A DNA stretch of 64,000 nt from Bifidobacterium simiiventris (GTDB lineage: Bacteria > Actinomycetota > Actinomycetes > Actinomycetales > Bifidobacteriaceae). This document shows positions 25,766 through 37,005 of the stretch, piece by piece. The notes under the pieces were generated by a model, which made no database searches, was not told the origin of the DNA, and was given only the letters and a program-made list of their open reading frames with translations. The stretch's first letter is position 1. Each line of letters starts with the position of its first letter. The DNA is taken from NCBI RefSeq assembly GCF_019331715.1, contig NZ_JAHBBG010000001.1, positions 550,765-614,764 of the forward strand. Direction: 5' to 3'. The position numbers and the translations under genes are program-made.

Positions 25766-25790
25766 GCGGCGGCTCCTTTACTTGTCTATC

Positions 25791-25935
25791 TCGGCTCCCT
25801 CGGCTGAGGGAGCTGGCACGCGTAGCGTGACTGAGGGAGCGTCACGCCCATAGCCTACCGAGTTTTCTGAAAGCCATAGCGTGTACGCTCCCCCAGTCAG
25901 CTTCGCTGACAGCCCCCTCAGCCGAGGGGGCCAAG
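25791..25935. repeat. Pair of GGCTCCCTC/GAGGGAGC palindromic repeats
   Basis: Two elements, 25791-25841 and 25886-25935, of the family that contains GGCTCCCTC..GAGGGAGCTG..GACTGAGGGAGC, in opposite orientation, sit between the HAD gene and orn. Related copies are at 26728, 60764, 61981 and, inside a gene, at 39098 and 40277. Confidence 0.65.
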
Positions 25936-25942
25936 GGATGGG

Positions 25943-26593
25943 CTACTTGTTGAGGATGCTGGTGGCGACGACGTCGGCGGCGATGCGCTTGGCGGTCGCC
26001 TCGTCCGGACCGGGGGCGGGCGCCATGAACGCCTCGCGGTAGTAGCGCAGCTCGTCGAGCGATTCGATGATGTCGGCGAGCGCGCGGTGGCCGCCGTTCT
26101 TCGGCGGGCGGTTCTCGTACACGGCCGGATACCAGCGGCGGGCGAGTTCCTTCAGCGTGCTCACGTCGACGCTGCGGTAGTGCAGGTGGCTCATGAGGTT
26201 CGGCATGTAGTGGTCGAGGAATTTCTTGTCGCTTCCGATCGTGTTGCCGGCGAGCAGCGGGCGCACGCCGTCCGGGGTGAAGCGCAGCACGTATTCGGTG
26301 ACCTTCTGCTCCACCTCGGCGAGCGAAAGGCCGTGCTCCCATTCGTTGATGAGGCCGGAGCGGGTGTGCATGGTGCGCACGAAGTCGTTCATGTGGGCCA
26401 CGGCGGCCTCGGACGGTTTGATGACGTAGTCCACGCCCTCGTCGAGCACGTTGAGGTCGAAGTCGGTCGGCACGACGGACACTTCGACCAGCTCGTCGCC
26501 GCCGAAGATGTCGAGTCCGGTCATTTCACAATCGATCCAGATCAGGCGCGAATCCTTCGCGCTGTAAGTTTCCGCATCATGGCTGTCCACCAT
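25943..26593 (-). CDS. orn: Oligoribonuclease
   Basis: The 216-residue DEDDh exonuclease degrades the shortest RNA fragments to mononucleotides. [11 protein letters not shown] supplies the first Asp/Glu pair, the middle [19 protein letters not shown] the next Asp, and [19 protein letters not shown] the His and last Asp. The ATG at 26593 has AAGGCGG upstream. It is alone in its orientation block between the repeat-bearing gaps. Confidence 0.95.
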   Translation of the reverse strand: MVDSHDAETYSAKDSRLIWIDCEMTGLDIFGGDELVEVSVVPTDFDLNVLDEGVDYVIKPSEAAVAHMNDFVRTMHTRSGLINEWEHGLSLAEVEQKVTEYVLRFTPDGVRPLLAGNTIGSDKKFLDHYMPNLMSHLHYRSVDVSTLKELARRWYPAVYENRPPKNGGHRALADIIESLDELRYYREAFMAPAPGPDEATAKRIAADVVATSILNK

Positions 26594-26662
26594 CGTGCGC
26601 CGCCTTTCCTTGCTGTTTCTCGTCCTGTATCGAACAGTACAGGCTACCGCGCCGCCGATACA

Positions 26663-26700
26663 AAAACGGCTCCCTTGCCGCACGCGGGCAGGAGAGCCGC
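26663..26700 (-). terminator. Intrinsic terminator downstream of guaB
   Basis: On the minus strand CGGCTCTCCTGCC and GGCAAGGGAGCCG form a stem with few mismatches, followed by TTTTT. It lies between guaB and orn and would end guaB transcription. Confidence 0.65.
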
Positions 26701-26727
26701 TATCGATCGATCAGCGCATACGAAAAA

Positions 26728-26846
26728 GCTCCCTCGGATGACGGAGCTGACACGCGTGGCGCGACTGAAGGCTGTCACGGGCATGCCCCGTGTTCTCTCC
26801 CTCAGTCACCTACGGTGACAGCTCCCTCATCAGAGGGAGCCGAGAT
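26728..26846. repeat. Palindromic repeat element (GCTCCCTC..GAGGGAGC)
   Basis: A roughly 119-bp inverted repeat between guaB and its terminator: GCTCCCTCGGATGACGGAGCTG at the left is answered by CAGCTCCCTCATCAGAGGGAGC-like sequence at the right, with a GGGCATGCCC palindrome in the centre. It belongs to the same family as 25791-25935. Confidence 0.6.
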
Positions 26847-26862
26847 AGCTGAAACCGACCGA

Positions 26863-28476
<1,614 letters not shown>

Positions 28477-29622
28477 TCAGTCCTCGCGGATGTGCTTGGC
28501 GCGCTGTTCGATCTCTTCGTTCTCCTCGCGGATCTCGGGGATGCGGTGTTTCAAATACGGGTACATGGTGACGATCGTGAGCACCACGGTCGCCACGGCC
28601 ATGCCGATCGCCACGTAGCGCGCGCGGAAGAACAGGATCATCAGCGAGCCGAACGCGATGAGCGCCGCCCATCCCCACAACGTGAGCACCGCGCCCTGCA
28701 CGGAATGGCCGATCTTGAGCATGCGGTGGTGCAGGTGCATGCGGTCGGGGTGCATCGGCGACTGGCCTTTCGCGAGCCGTCGCACGATCGCCATGCACAT
28801 GTCGAGCACCGGCAGGAACAGCACGAGGATCGGCAGCAGGATCGGCATGAACACCGGCAGGTAGATGCTCGCGTGGATCGAGGCCGGGTCGAGTCGGCCG
28901 GTCATGATGATCGACGCGCAGGTGATCAGATAGCCGAGCAGCATGGAGCCTGAGTCGCCCATGAACAGTTTCGCCGGATGCCAGTTGTGCAGGATGAAGC
29001 CGACGCAGATGCCGATCATGGCGACATCGATCAGCGTGGCCATCGACGCGTACGACGGCGAGTTGCGCGCGATGATGTACGAGTAGACGGCGAACGCGAT
29101 GCCACCGATCGCGACGATGCCGGACGCGAGTCCGTCCAGTCCGTCGACGAAGTTGACCGCGTTGATCGAAGCGACGATCAGGAACGCGGTGATCGTGATC
29201 GAAATGCTCGGGGATGCGGTGACGAGCGAGCCGAGCGGCAGCGAGATGATCTGCAGACCACCCCATGCGACGAACACGGCCGTCAGCAGCTGGCCTGACA
29301 TCTTGAGCATCCAATCGAGATCCCACAGATCGTCGGCCATGCCGATCAGGCAGATCGAGATCGCGCCGAGCATCACGACCCACGCCTGCCGGCTCGCGTG
29401 GAACAGGTTGCCGGTGAACGGCAGCTGGCTGGCGATGAGCATCGCGCCGAGGAAGCCGACGAGCATGCCGAGACCGCCCATGCGCGGCGTGGGGATGGTG
29501 TGCACGTCGCGCGCGCGGACCTTGCCGACGGCGCCGATCTGGATGGCGAGGTGGCGGATGAGCGGGGTGACGAGGTAGGTGATGCCGCCGGCGAGCGCGG
29601 CGATGAGCAGGTAGATTCTCAT
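28477..29622 (-). CDS. Undecaprenyl-phosphate glycosyl-1-phosphate transferase (WecA/TagO family)
   Basis: The 381-residue polytopic protein (about 10-11 hydrophobic segments) transfers a sugar-1-phosphate, usually GlcNAc-1-P, to undecaprenyl phosphate at the inner face of the membrane to start a cell-wall polymer. Signatures are TPRMGG, MADDLWDLD, NAVNFVDGLDGLASG, LFMGDSGSM and HPDRMHLHHRML. The C-terminal 40 residues are charged. Its start codon overlaps the stop of the Sua5-type gene by 4 bp, so the two are translationally coupled. Confidence 0.92.
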   Translation of the reverse strand: MRIYLLIAALAGGITYLVTPLIRHLAIQIGAVGKVRARDVHTIPTPRMGGLGMLVGFLGAMLIASQLPFTGNLFHASRQAWVVMLGAISICLIGMADDLWDLDWMLKMSGQLLTAVFVAWGGLQIISLPLGSLVTASPSISITITAFLIVASINAVNFVDGLDGLASGIVAIGGIAFAVYSYIIARNSPSYASMATLIDVAMIGICVGFILHNWHPAKLFMGDSGSMLLGYLITCASIIMTGRLDPASIHASIYLPVFMPILLPILVLFLPVLDMCMAIVRRLAKGQSPMHPDRMHLHHRMLKIGHSVQGAVLTLWGWAALIAFGSLMILFFRARYVAIGMAVATVVLTIVTMYPYLKHRIPEIREENEEIEQRAKHIRED

Positions 29623-30278
29623 GCGCCGAACCCGCCGCCGTTGAGGTGGATGGCCTTGCGGATGACGGCCTGCGGGATCACGCCTTCGCGCAGGATGTCG
29701 ATGCCGTCGCGCGACAGCGGGTTGGCGGCGACCACGGTGCTGGCGACGTGGCCTTGCGTGGGGCCGCCGTCCAGGTACAGGTCGATGGCATCGCCGAACG
29801 CGGCCCGCGCTTCTTCGACGGTCTGGGCGCTTTCCTCGCCGGACCGGTTCGCGCTCGATGCGGCGAGCGGTCCGGTGGCGTTCAAGATGCGCAAGGTGAC
29901 GGCCGAGTTGGGGATGCGGATGCCCTGGGTGCGCGTGCCGTTCGGAGTGGGGCTGATGGTGGCCAGATCGCAGTCGTCGCGGGCGACGGCGATCGGCGAG
30001 AACGCGCCGGGCAGGAAGCGTGCGGCGAGACGGTTGAGCGGTGCCGGCAGGTCGAGACCGAGGCCGTCGATCTGGTCGATGTTGGCAAGCAGGACCTGCA
30101 ACGCCTTGAACCGCGGACGCTGCTTGACCTCGTAGATGCGCGCGATGGCGGCCTTGTTACGCGGGTCGCATGCCACGCCATAGACCGTGTCCGTGGGGAT
30201 GACGACCAGTCCGCCCGCCTCGATGATCCGTTTCGCTTCGGCGAGGGAGTCCTCGTCCACCGTTGCAATCGCGCTCAT
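29619..30278 (-). CDS. Threonylcarbamoyl-AMP synthase (Sua5/YwlC/TsaC family)
   Basis: The 219-residue protein makes threonylcarbamoyl-AMP for the t6A37 modification of ANN-decoding tRNAs. Signatures are GGLVVIPTDTVYGVACDP, the KQRPRFKALQVLLAN motif and SSANRSGEES. It is short: the C-terminal Sua5 domain is absent, as in TsaC/YwlC short forms. AGGAGGTG precedes the ATG. It leads a transcript with the WecA-type gene, an arrangement common in actinobacteria. Confidence 0.9.
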   Translation of the reverse strand: MSAIATVDEDSLAEAKRIIEAGGLVVIPTDTVYGVACDPRNKAAIARIYEVKQRPRFKALQVLLANIDQIDGLGLDLPAPLNRLAARFLPGAFSPIAVARDDCDLATISPTPNGTRTQGIRIPNSAVTLRILNATGPLAASSANRSGEESAQTVEEARAAFGDAIDLYLDGGPTQGHVASTVVAANPLSRDGIDILREGVIPQAVIRKAIHLNGGGFGA

Positions 30279-30311
30279 GGCACCTCCTGATCTATCAAGC
30301 TACCATTGCAC

Positions 30312-30323
30312 CATCGTACGATG
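30312..30323. promoter_or_regulatory. CATCGTACGATG palindrome between lacI and sua5-type gene
   Basis: A perfect 12-bp palindrome lies 15 bp after the LacI stop codon and 34 bp before the Sua5-type start. It could be an operator or the core of a weak terminator hairpin. Confidence 0.3.
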
Positions 30324-30337
30324 ACATTGTGCAGGAT

Positions 30338-31390
30338 TCAGCGCGTGGAGGCGCGGGCGATCACTTTGGATTCGGTGGTGAGCAGTTCAGGCTCGGCGAT
30401 ACGCCCGTCTATGCGGCCGAGGATGCGGTCGACGGCGGTGGGCGCGGTCCAGTCGAGCCGCGAATCCATGCTGGTGAGCGGGATCTGCAGGTATTCCGCC
30501 TCCTCGATGTTGTCGAATCCGATCACCTGCACATCGCCCGGAATCACCACTGCGGCCGTGCGCAACGCCGCGATCGCACCGATCGCCAGCTGGTCGTTAA
30601 GCGCGACCACGCCGTCGAACGGCACACGCGCGTCGATCAGCCGTTGCGTGGCCCGCGCACCCGCGCCGATCGACCAATCCTGGTCGGTCAGTCCGATCAG
30701 CCGCGGATCGATCGCGATGCCGCGCCGCCGGCTTTCCTCGATGACGCCGCGCATGCGCAGCTGGTAGTTGCCTTCCTGCGCGTCGCTCAACGCGGCCTCG
30801 TTGTACTCGCCGCGCATGCCGACCACGGCCAGCCTCGTGGAGCCGCGGTCGTACAGGTATGCAGCCGCTTGTGAGGCGGCGTTGACGTCGTCGGGCGTGA
30901 CATGGTCGACGATGCCCCACGTCGTGCGCGCGCCGACGACGACCAGCGGAAAATCGACACGCAGATCGGCCGGCGCGATGTCCTCGATTTCGGACATGGA
31001 CAGGATCATGCCGTCCGAGACGGTCGAATTGAAGTTGCGCAGCAGGTCGCGAGCGCCCTTCGCCGACCCTTCCGCGTAGGTGGTGACGTAGACCGAGCAG
31101 CCGCGCTGGCGTGCCGCGTCGATCGTACGGTTGGCGAGTTCGGCGAGGTACGGCGGGGTGAGCGAGGGCACGGCGAGCGTGATGAAGCCCGTGCGCCCGC
31201 GACTCATGTTGCGGGCCGCCACGTTGACCTGGTATCCAAGCCGTTCGATGACGGATTCGACACGTCTGCGCGTGGCTTCGGACATGCGGCCGGACCTGTT
31301 GATCACGTTCGACGCGGTTTTGAGCGAGACGCCGGCCGCCTGCGCCACGTCCCGCAGCGTCGCCCGCCGTTTCTCGGCATTGTCGGTCAT
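30338..31390 (-). CDS. LacI-family regulator of the GH42 locus
   Basis: The 350-residue protein has an HTH at about residues 10-35 (ATLRDVAQAAGVSLKTASNVINRSG) and a ligand-binding domain with IGFDNIEEAEYLQIPLTS. The start at 31390 is supported by CAAGGAGCTGGC; the frame is open far upstream inside the GH42 gene. It follows the beta-galactosidase by 31 bp on the same strand, so it is part of the operon and probably autoregulates it; a galactose-containing oligosaccharide is the presumed ligand. Confidence 0.88.
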   Translation of the reverse strand: MTDNAEKRRATLRDVAQAAGVSLKTASNVINRSGRMSEATRRRVESVIERLGYQVNVAARNMSRGRTGFITLAVPSLTPPYLAELANRTIDAARQRGCSVYVTTYAEGSAKGARDLLRNFNSTVSDGMILSMSEIEDIAPADLRVDFPLVVVGARTTWGIVDHVTPDDVNAASQAAAYLYDRGSTRLAVVGMRGEYNEAALSDAQEGNYQLRMRGVIEESRRRGIAIDPRLIGLTDQDWSIGAGARATQRLIDARVPFDGVVALNDQLAIGAIAALRTAAVVIPGDVQVIGFDNIEEAEYLQIPLTSMDSRLDWTAPTAVDRILGRIDGRIAEPELLTTESKVIARASTR

Positions 31391-31421
31391 GCCAGCTCCT
31401 TGTCGATACGTTGCCATGTCG

Positions 31422-33539
31422 TCACCGGCGCGATCGTTTGCAAGACGAGGATAACACCGTGGAGACGATGAGCACCCCGTTGCGGCCGATCGTCGCCGCG
31501 CCGGAACCGTTGGATTCGCAACGGTACGCGACGACTGGGGCCCCGGACGGATCGTAGGCGCACGGGACCGGTTCGCTTGCGCGGTTGAGGTAGCAGTCGA
31601 ACCGGATGCCGTCGCCGCACCGCACGGTGTGGATGATGCGCGGATCATCGTCCCGCGACAATGCCCCGAATTCCAGCTGCGGCGCGATTCGCGCGATATC
31701 GGCGCGATCCAGATCGCAGCCGACGTAATATGCCTCGCCGTCGCCATACGAATGTCGCGTGATAGCCGGCACACCGCCCAGCTCCCAAGCTGCGGCCGCC
31801 TGTCCTGCATACATTGTCAGAACCTGCGTGTCGGCCGCGACCGAAGTCACGTCGTTCTGCCACAGCCGGGTCACGGCACCGTTCGACAACGCGATCGCAT
31901 CCGGTTCGCCGGCCACATCGGAGCCGAGGATGTTGCATTCCTCCGCGCGTACGCCGAGCACCTCGCGCAACAATCCGTCGCCTGCTCCCGGGTATCCGCC
32001 GAGCCATGTATGGAACCGTTCGTCGATCAGCCCGGTCGCGAAACCCACGACCACACGGCCGCCGTCGCGCACGAACCGCGCGATGCGCCGCGTATCGTCG
32101 TCGGACAGCACGAGCACGCCCGGCAGCACGATCGTGCGGTAACCGCTCCAGTCGTAGGCGATCGGCACCACATCCGCGCGCGTCCCCGCGTCGAGCAGTC
32201 CGCGATACCAGTCGCGCACGTCGTGCCAGTGGCTGAGTTTCATGCTCGGCAGCGTTTGGCTGCGCGTCGCCCACTCGGATTCCGCGCTGAACAGAATCGC
32301 CGTGTCCGAACGCTCCAGTTCGCTGCCCTGCAGCCCGGCGTCGGACAACGTATGCAGTATCTTCCCCAGCTCGCACACCTCGCGGAAGATCTTCGAATCC
32401 TCCCCTGCATGCGGCACCATCGCCGAGTGGAACGCCTCCGCTCCGGCCTTGGACTGTCGCCACTGGAAGAAGTTGATCGCGTCCGCGCCCATCGCCACAT
32501 GCGCCAGCGCGTCGCGCACGAGCTCGCCATGCCGTTTGCGCGCGTTGACCGGCTTCCACTGCACGGCCGACGTGGAATGCTCCATGAGGTACCACGGTCT
32601 ACCGAGCGCGAGCGCGCTCACGAGCGCATCCGAACAGACGAGTTCGTCGAGATGCGATTCGCCTTCGTGGAAATAGTGGTCGTTGGATACGAAGTCCACC
32701 TCGCCGGCCCACCCGGCGTAGTCCATGCAGCACTGGTCGGTGGAGACCATGAAGTTCGTGGTGAACGGTTTGTCCGGGCAGATCCCGGCGATCGCGTCGC
32801 GTTCGGCACGGTAGAAGTCGAGCAGCATGTCGTTGCCGAACCGTTCGAAGTCGAGCTGCTGCGCGGGATTGACCATCGCGTCGCCGCCCATGTGGTACGG
32901 CAGCAGCACCTCGTCGAACGAATTGACGTGCTGCGACCAGAACGCGGTCCCCCACGCCTCGTTGAGCGCGCCGATCGTGCCGTAGCGGTCCTGGCACCAG
33001 CGGCGGAACGCGGCGAGCGCGTCGTCGGAGTAGTCGTAGCGGTTGTTCCAGCCATACTCGTTGCCCATATGCCATGCGGTGACGGTCGGGTTGTCGCCGT
33101 AGCGACGTGCGAGCCGGCGGCACAGTTCGAGCGCGTACCGCTTGAACACCGGGCTGGTCGGCCGCCACGACTGGCGCGAACCGGGGTGGATGACGTGCCC
33201 GTATTTATCGCGCGGCAGGATCTCCGGATGCTTCTCGTACAGCCACATCGGCGCGGACGCGGTGGCCGAGGCGAGGTCGACGGCGATGCCGGCCGCCCCG
33301 AGCTTGCCGATGATGCGGTCGAGCCAGTCGAAATCCCACGTGTTCTCGGTCGGCTGGATGCGAGCCCAGCTGAAGATGCCCAGCGCGACGGTGTTGACAC
33401 CGGCCCGGCGCATGAGCCGGATGTCGTCGTCCCATACGTCCTGCGGCCATTGGTCGGGGTTGTAGTCGCCGCCGTACGCGATGCCGCGGCCGTTCGGCGT
33501 GAGCAGCGCCGGCCAGCGAAATGCTCTGCAAGTAGTCAT
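31422..33539 (-). CDS. GH42 beta-galactosidase
   Basis: The 705-residue enzyme removes beta-galactose residues from galacto-oligosaccharides or galactan fragments. The N-terminal TIM barrel contains YGGDYNPDQWP, the acid/base Glu161 in WHMGNEYGW, and the nucleophile Glu near residue 320 in YLMEHSTSAVQW; trimerisation and C-terminal beta domains follow. No signal peptide, so it works on imported sugar. It is downstream of two permeases and a broken binding-protein gene, with a LacI gene behind it. Confidence 0.93.
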   Translation of the reverse strand: MTTCRAFRWPALLTPNGRGIAYGGDYNPDQWPQDVWDDDIRLMRRAGVNTVALGIFSWARIQPTENTWDFDWLDRIIGKLGAAGIAVDLASATASAPMWLYEKHPEILPRDKYGHVIHPGSRQSWRPTSPVFKRYALELCRRLARRYGDNPTVTAWHMGNEYGWNNRYDYSDDALAAFRRWCQDRYGTIGALNEAWGTAFWSQHVNSFDEVLLPYHMGGDAMVNPAQQLDFERFGNDMLLDFYRAERDAIAGICPDKPFTTNFMVSTDQCCMDYAGWAGEVDFVSNDHYFHEGESHLDELVCSDALVSALALGRPWYLMEHSTSAVQWKPVNARKRHGELVRDALAHVAMGADAINFFQWRQSKAGAEAFHSAMVPHAGEDSKIFREVCELGKILHTLSDAGLQGSELERSDTAILFSAESEWATRSQTLPSMKLSHWHDVRDWYRGLLDAGTRADVVPIAYDWSGYRTIVLPGVLVLSDDDTRRIARFVRDGGRVVVGFATGLIDERFHTWLGGYPGAGDGLLREVLGVRAEECNILGSDVAGEPDAIALSNGAVTRLWQNDVTSVAADTQVLTMYAGQAAAAWELGGVPAITRHSYGDGEAYYVGCDLDRADIARIAPQLEFGALSRDDDPRIIHTVRCGDGIRFDCYLNRASEPVPCAYDPSGAPVVAYRCESNGSGAATIGRNGVLIVSTVLSSSCKRSRR

Positions 33540-33615
33540 GAGTCTGTCCTCGATCGTTGATCAGCGTGCGGCACGGTCCGCAAGGAAACCGTACCGCACG
33601 CACATGCCGTTGCCG

Positions 33616-34605
33616 TTATTCCTTGACCGCGCCGGCTGCCAAACCGGACTGCCAGTACTTCTGCAGGCACAGGAACGCGATCACCAACGGGATGATCGTG
33701 ATCAGCGAACCCGTGATCACCAGGTTCTGGATCGCCGTGCCGCCCGCCGTCGACGCCTGGTCCTTCCACTGGTTCAGACCGATCGTCAACGGATACCAGG
33801 AATCCTCCTTCAGCATGATCAACGGCAGGAAGTAGTTGTTCCACGTCGCCACGATCGTGAACAGGGCCGTCGTCACAATGCCCGGAGCCAACAGCGGCAG
33901 CGAGATCTGGAAGAACGTGCGGAACTCGCCGGCACCGTCCACACGCGCGGCCTCCAGCAGTTCGTCAGGTACGGCTTGGTCGGAGAAGATCCACATGAGG
34001 TACAGACCGAAGGTCGAGACAAGCGACGGGATGATCATGGCCCACGGCGTATTCGTCAGGTTCAGCTTGGCGAACAGCAGGAACTGCGGTACGGCCAGCG
34101 CGATGCCCGGCACGCTGATCGCGCCGATGATGACGGCGAACACCAGCTTACGGCCCGGGAAACGAAACTTGGCGAGCGCGTAGCCGCCCATGATCGACAG
34201 CAGCGTGGCGCCGCCCGCGCCCACGACCACGTAGAGGATCGTGTTGAGAAACCAGCGGCCGAAGATCCCGTCCTTATACGTGAACACGGCGACGATGTTG
34301 TCCCACAGGGCGAATGTCTTGCCGAAGCCAAGACCGAACGTGGACGTGAAGTCGGCCTGCGTTTTCGTCGCGTTGATCACCAGGTACACGAACGGGAACA
34401 GGCAGTAGACCGCGAACAGCGCGCACACGATGGTCAGCAGCGTCGATCGACGCGGGTTGTTGACGTTCGCGAACCCGGACTTCTCCGCACGCTTGCGTTC
34501 GGCGGCCTCGTCGCGTGCAATGCGCTTCTGGCGCTCGCGTTCGGCGCGCTTTGCGGCTTTCTCACGTTCCTCGTACGACAGGGATGTGGTGGTTGCGCTG
34601 CTCAT
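33616..34605 (-). CDS. Carbohydrate ABC transporter permease, MalG type
   Basis: The 329-residue protein begins with a highly charged 45-residue cytoplasmic tail (Glu/Arg/Lys rich, coiled-coil-like) and then six membrane segments with the EAA loop DELLEAARVDGAGEFRTFF. The start at 34605 overlaps the stop of the upstream permease (ATGA) and has GAAGGAG. It is the second channel subunit of a galacto-oligosaccharide importer. Confidence 0.9.
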   Translation of the reverse strand: MSSATTTSLSYEEREKAAKRAERERQKRIARDEAAERKRAEKSGFANVNNPRRSTLLTIVCALFAVYCLFPFVYLVINATKTQADFTSTFGLGFGKTFALWDNIVAVFTYKDGIFGRWFLNTILYVVVGAGGATLLSIMGGYALAKFRFPGRKLVFAVIIGAISVPGIALAVPQFLLFAKLNLTNTPWAMIIPSLVSTFGLYLMWIFSDQAVPDELLEAARVDGAGEFRTFFQISLPLLAPGIVTTALFTIVATWNNYFLPLIMLKEDSWYPLTIGLNQWKDQASTAGGTAIQNLVITGSLITIIPLVIAFLCLQKYWQSGLAAGAVKE

Positions 34606-35534
34606 TTCATCTGCTCCTTCATGCTCTTGAGCTGGACGATGTACGCGATGACCATGGTGATCACGGCCATCGTGATCGCCAACGCGGCCGCGTAGTTCGA
34701 CTGGTTGCCGGTGAAGCTCAGGTTGTACGCGTACATGTTCGGCGTGTAGTACGTCGTGATCGCGTTGCCCGGCACCATGTTCTGCATGATCGACGGTTCG
34801 TTGAACAGCTGGAACGAGCCGATGATCGAGAAGATCACCGTGATCGCGAGACCGCCGCGCAGCTCGGGCAGCTTGATCTTCCTGACGATGTCCCATTCGC
34901 TTGCGCCGTCGATCGACGCGGCCTCGTACAGCGAGTGCGGGATCGTGGACAGCGACGAGTAGAAGATCAGCATGTTGTAGCCGGTGAACTCCCACGTCAC
35001 GATGTTGCCGATCGACGCGAGCAGCACGTTCGGGGACAGGACGTCGAGGTTCGTGCCGAACAGGTCGTTGAGCGAGCCGACGAGACCGTACTTCGCGCCG
35101 TACATAAAGCTCCAGATCATCGTGGAGACGACGGCGGGCACCGCGTACGGCAGGAACGTGGAGATACGGAAGAACTTGGTGCCGTGCAGCTTCATCGAGT
35201 CGAGCGCGAGGGCCATCGCCGCCGCGAGGAACAGCATGATCGGCACCTGCACGACCGTGAACATGGCCACGCGGCCGACCGACTGCCAGAAGTTCGCGTC
35301 ATGGAACAGCCGCGCGTAGTTCGCGAAGCCGACGAACTGCGTGCCTCCGATCATCTTCTTCTGGAAGAAGCTGATGTAGATCGCGTACAGAATCGGGATG
35401 ATGAACACGAAGACGAACACTACGGCGAAAGGCCACATGAACTTCCAGCCTCGCCAGTCGGCCTTGTGCTTGTTCACGCGGGCCGTGGCCGAACGGGTGG
35501 CCTCGGCGGGCGCGTGCGTTGTTTGATCGGACAT
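34602..35534 (-). CDS. Carbohydrate ABC transporter permease, MalF type
   Basis: The 310-residue permease has a cytoplasmic N-terminus, six membrane segments and the EAA loop (SLYEAASIDGASEWDIVRKI). Either the ATG at 35534 or a GTG two codons upstream may start it; AAGGAAAG lies before both. It partners the downstream permease and follows the solute-binding protein gene, which is interrupted by a stop codon. Confidence 0.9.
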   Translation of the reverse strand: MSDQTTHAPAEATRSATARVNKHKADWRGWKFMWPFAVVFVFVFIIPILYAIYISFFQKKMIGGTQFVGFANYARLFHDANFWQSVGRVAMFTVVQVPIMLFLAAAMALALDSMKLHGTKFFRISTFLPYAVPAVVSTMIWSFMYGAKYGLVGSLNDLFGTNLDVLSPNVLLASIGNIVTWEFTGYNMLIFYSSLSTIPHSLYEAASIDGASEWDIVRKIKLPELRGGLAITVIFSIIGSFQLFNEPSIMQNMVPGNAITTYYTPNMYAYNLSFTGNQSNYAAALAITMAVITMVIAYIVQLKSMKEQMK

Positions 35535-35591
35535 GATCACTGCTTTCCTTCAAGGAATGAAACGGGACGAATGATGGGTTCGGACATGGCG

Positions 35592-35621
35592 AGGCGGGGA
35601 TACCGGGAAGCATCCCCGCCT
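35592..35621 (-). promoter_or_regulatory. Intercistronic hairpin after the binding-protein gene
   Basis: AGGCGGGGAT and ATCCCCGCCT form a perfect 10-bp stem with a 10-nt loop between the binding-protein stop and the first permease, the same layout as at 7186-7217. Confidence 0.6.
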
Positions 35622-35667
35622 TGTCGTTGCCGCTGTATTGCGTGCTCCGGCGCCGTTGCGTGGCGGG

Positions 35668-37005
35668 TTACTTGACCGTGACCGTGTACCCCTGCTGGGT
35701 GCCGTAGTCGCCGAGGACCTTCGCGTAGTTGGCGAACGCCTCCTTGAGCGTGATCTTGCCCTGGTAGGCCTTGGAGATCTCATCGCCGTACTTGGACTGT
35801 GCGTACGGGTTGTACGGCAGGTACTGGAACGGGGTCACGTCGAGGTTCGCGGCCTCGCACAGCACCTTGTTGACCTGCTGGCCGCCGAAGTACTCGTTCT
35901 TGGCGCTCTGGAAGTCCGCGTCGTTGAGGATCTTCTTGAGGGACGGGAAGGTGCCGTGGTCGGTCATGACCTGTGCGCCGTCGCCGTGGGTGAGGTATTC
36001 GAGGAACTTGTAGGCCGCGGCCTTGTTCTTGGACTGTTCGGTGATGGCCAGCGCGGAGCCGCCGTCCTCCGCGGACACCTGCTCGCCCTCCTTCCACTGC
36101 GGCAGCGGTGCGACGCGCCAGTTGCCCTTCTGGTCGGGGGCGCCGGATTCGAGGTTGGTCGGCATCCAGCCGCCGATCACGAGCGAGGCGGTGGTGCCGT
36201 CGTTGAGGGAGCGGTTCCAGTCGTCGGACCAGTTGGCGATCGACGTGTTCACGAGGCCTTCGTCGATGAGCTTCTGCTGGAAGTCGATGTAGCGCTGCAT
36301 GCCTTCGTCGCCGGTCATGTCGATGGTGATGTTCTCGCCGTCGACCTTCCACGGATTCGCGCCGGCCTGTCAGGCCTGCGCGGTGAACGGCTGGTAGGCG
36401 TTGGAGTCGCCGGAGTTGTTGGTGATGTAGTAGTCGTCGCCGAGCGCGTGGATCTTCTTGGCGGCCTCATAGTAGTCGTCCCACGTCTTGATGGATTCGC
36501 CGTCCACGCCGGCCTTGTCGAAGACGGCCTTGTTGTAGAAGAAGACCTCCGGGCCGGAGTCGATCGGCAGCGCGTACGGCTTGCCGTTGTACTGGAGCTT
36601 GTTCCACGGGCCGGCGGCGAAGTCGTCCTTGAGCTTGTCGGCGCCGAACGCGGACAGGTCGATCAGGCTGCCGTCCACGGCGAACTGGGTGACGGTCGGG
36701 TCCTCGAGCATCACGACGTCCGGCGCGCCCTTACCGGCCGCGACGGCGTTCTGCAGCGAAGTCGCGGTGTCGGCTGCGGTGCCGCTGCTGCTGTATTTGA
36801 CGGTGATGTCCGGGTTGGCCTTCTCGAACGCGGCGATGGTCTCCTCAAGGCCGTTGCCCCAGCCCCAGAACACGACCTCACCCTTGGCGTTCGCCGTATC
36901 GGTGTCGACCGTGGCGGACGATCCGCCGCCGTTGCCGCAGGCCGCCAGTCCGACGAGCGTGGTGATCGCGGCCACCGAGGCAATGAACTTCTTCGTATTG
37001 CGCAT
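35668..37005 (-). pseudogene. Extracellular solute-binding protein of the GH42 locus, interrupted by an in-frame TGA
   Basis: The frame runs 445 codons but contains one TGA, codon 212 (36370-36372). Upstream: a lipoprotein signal peptide with lipobox LAAC near residue 21 and a family 1 binding-protein N-lobe. Downstream in the same frame: QAGANPWKV and the complete C-lobe to the natural stop. FTAQA-stop-QAGANPW suggests a Trp codon (TGG to TGA) was lost. The full-length size is normal for this family. If the sequence is right, only a truncated 211-residue protein is made and the importer should not work. AAGGAG precedes the start. The rest of the operon is intact, so the mutation is recent, or a sequencing error, or suppressed by readthrough. 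Confidence 0.85.

Noticed and set aside
36370..36372. TGA as a selenocysteine codon in the binding protein
   Set aside because: Context suggests a lost Trp, the family has no known selenoproteins, and no SECIS-like hairpin or selenocysteine genes are visible here.
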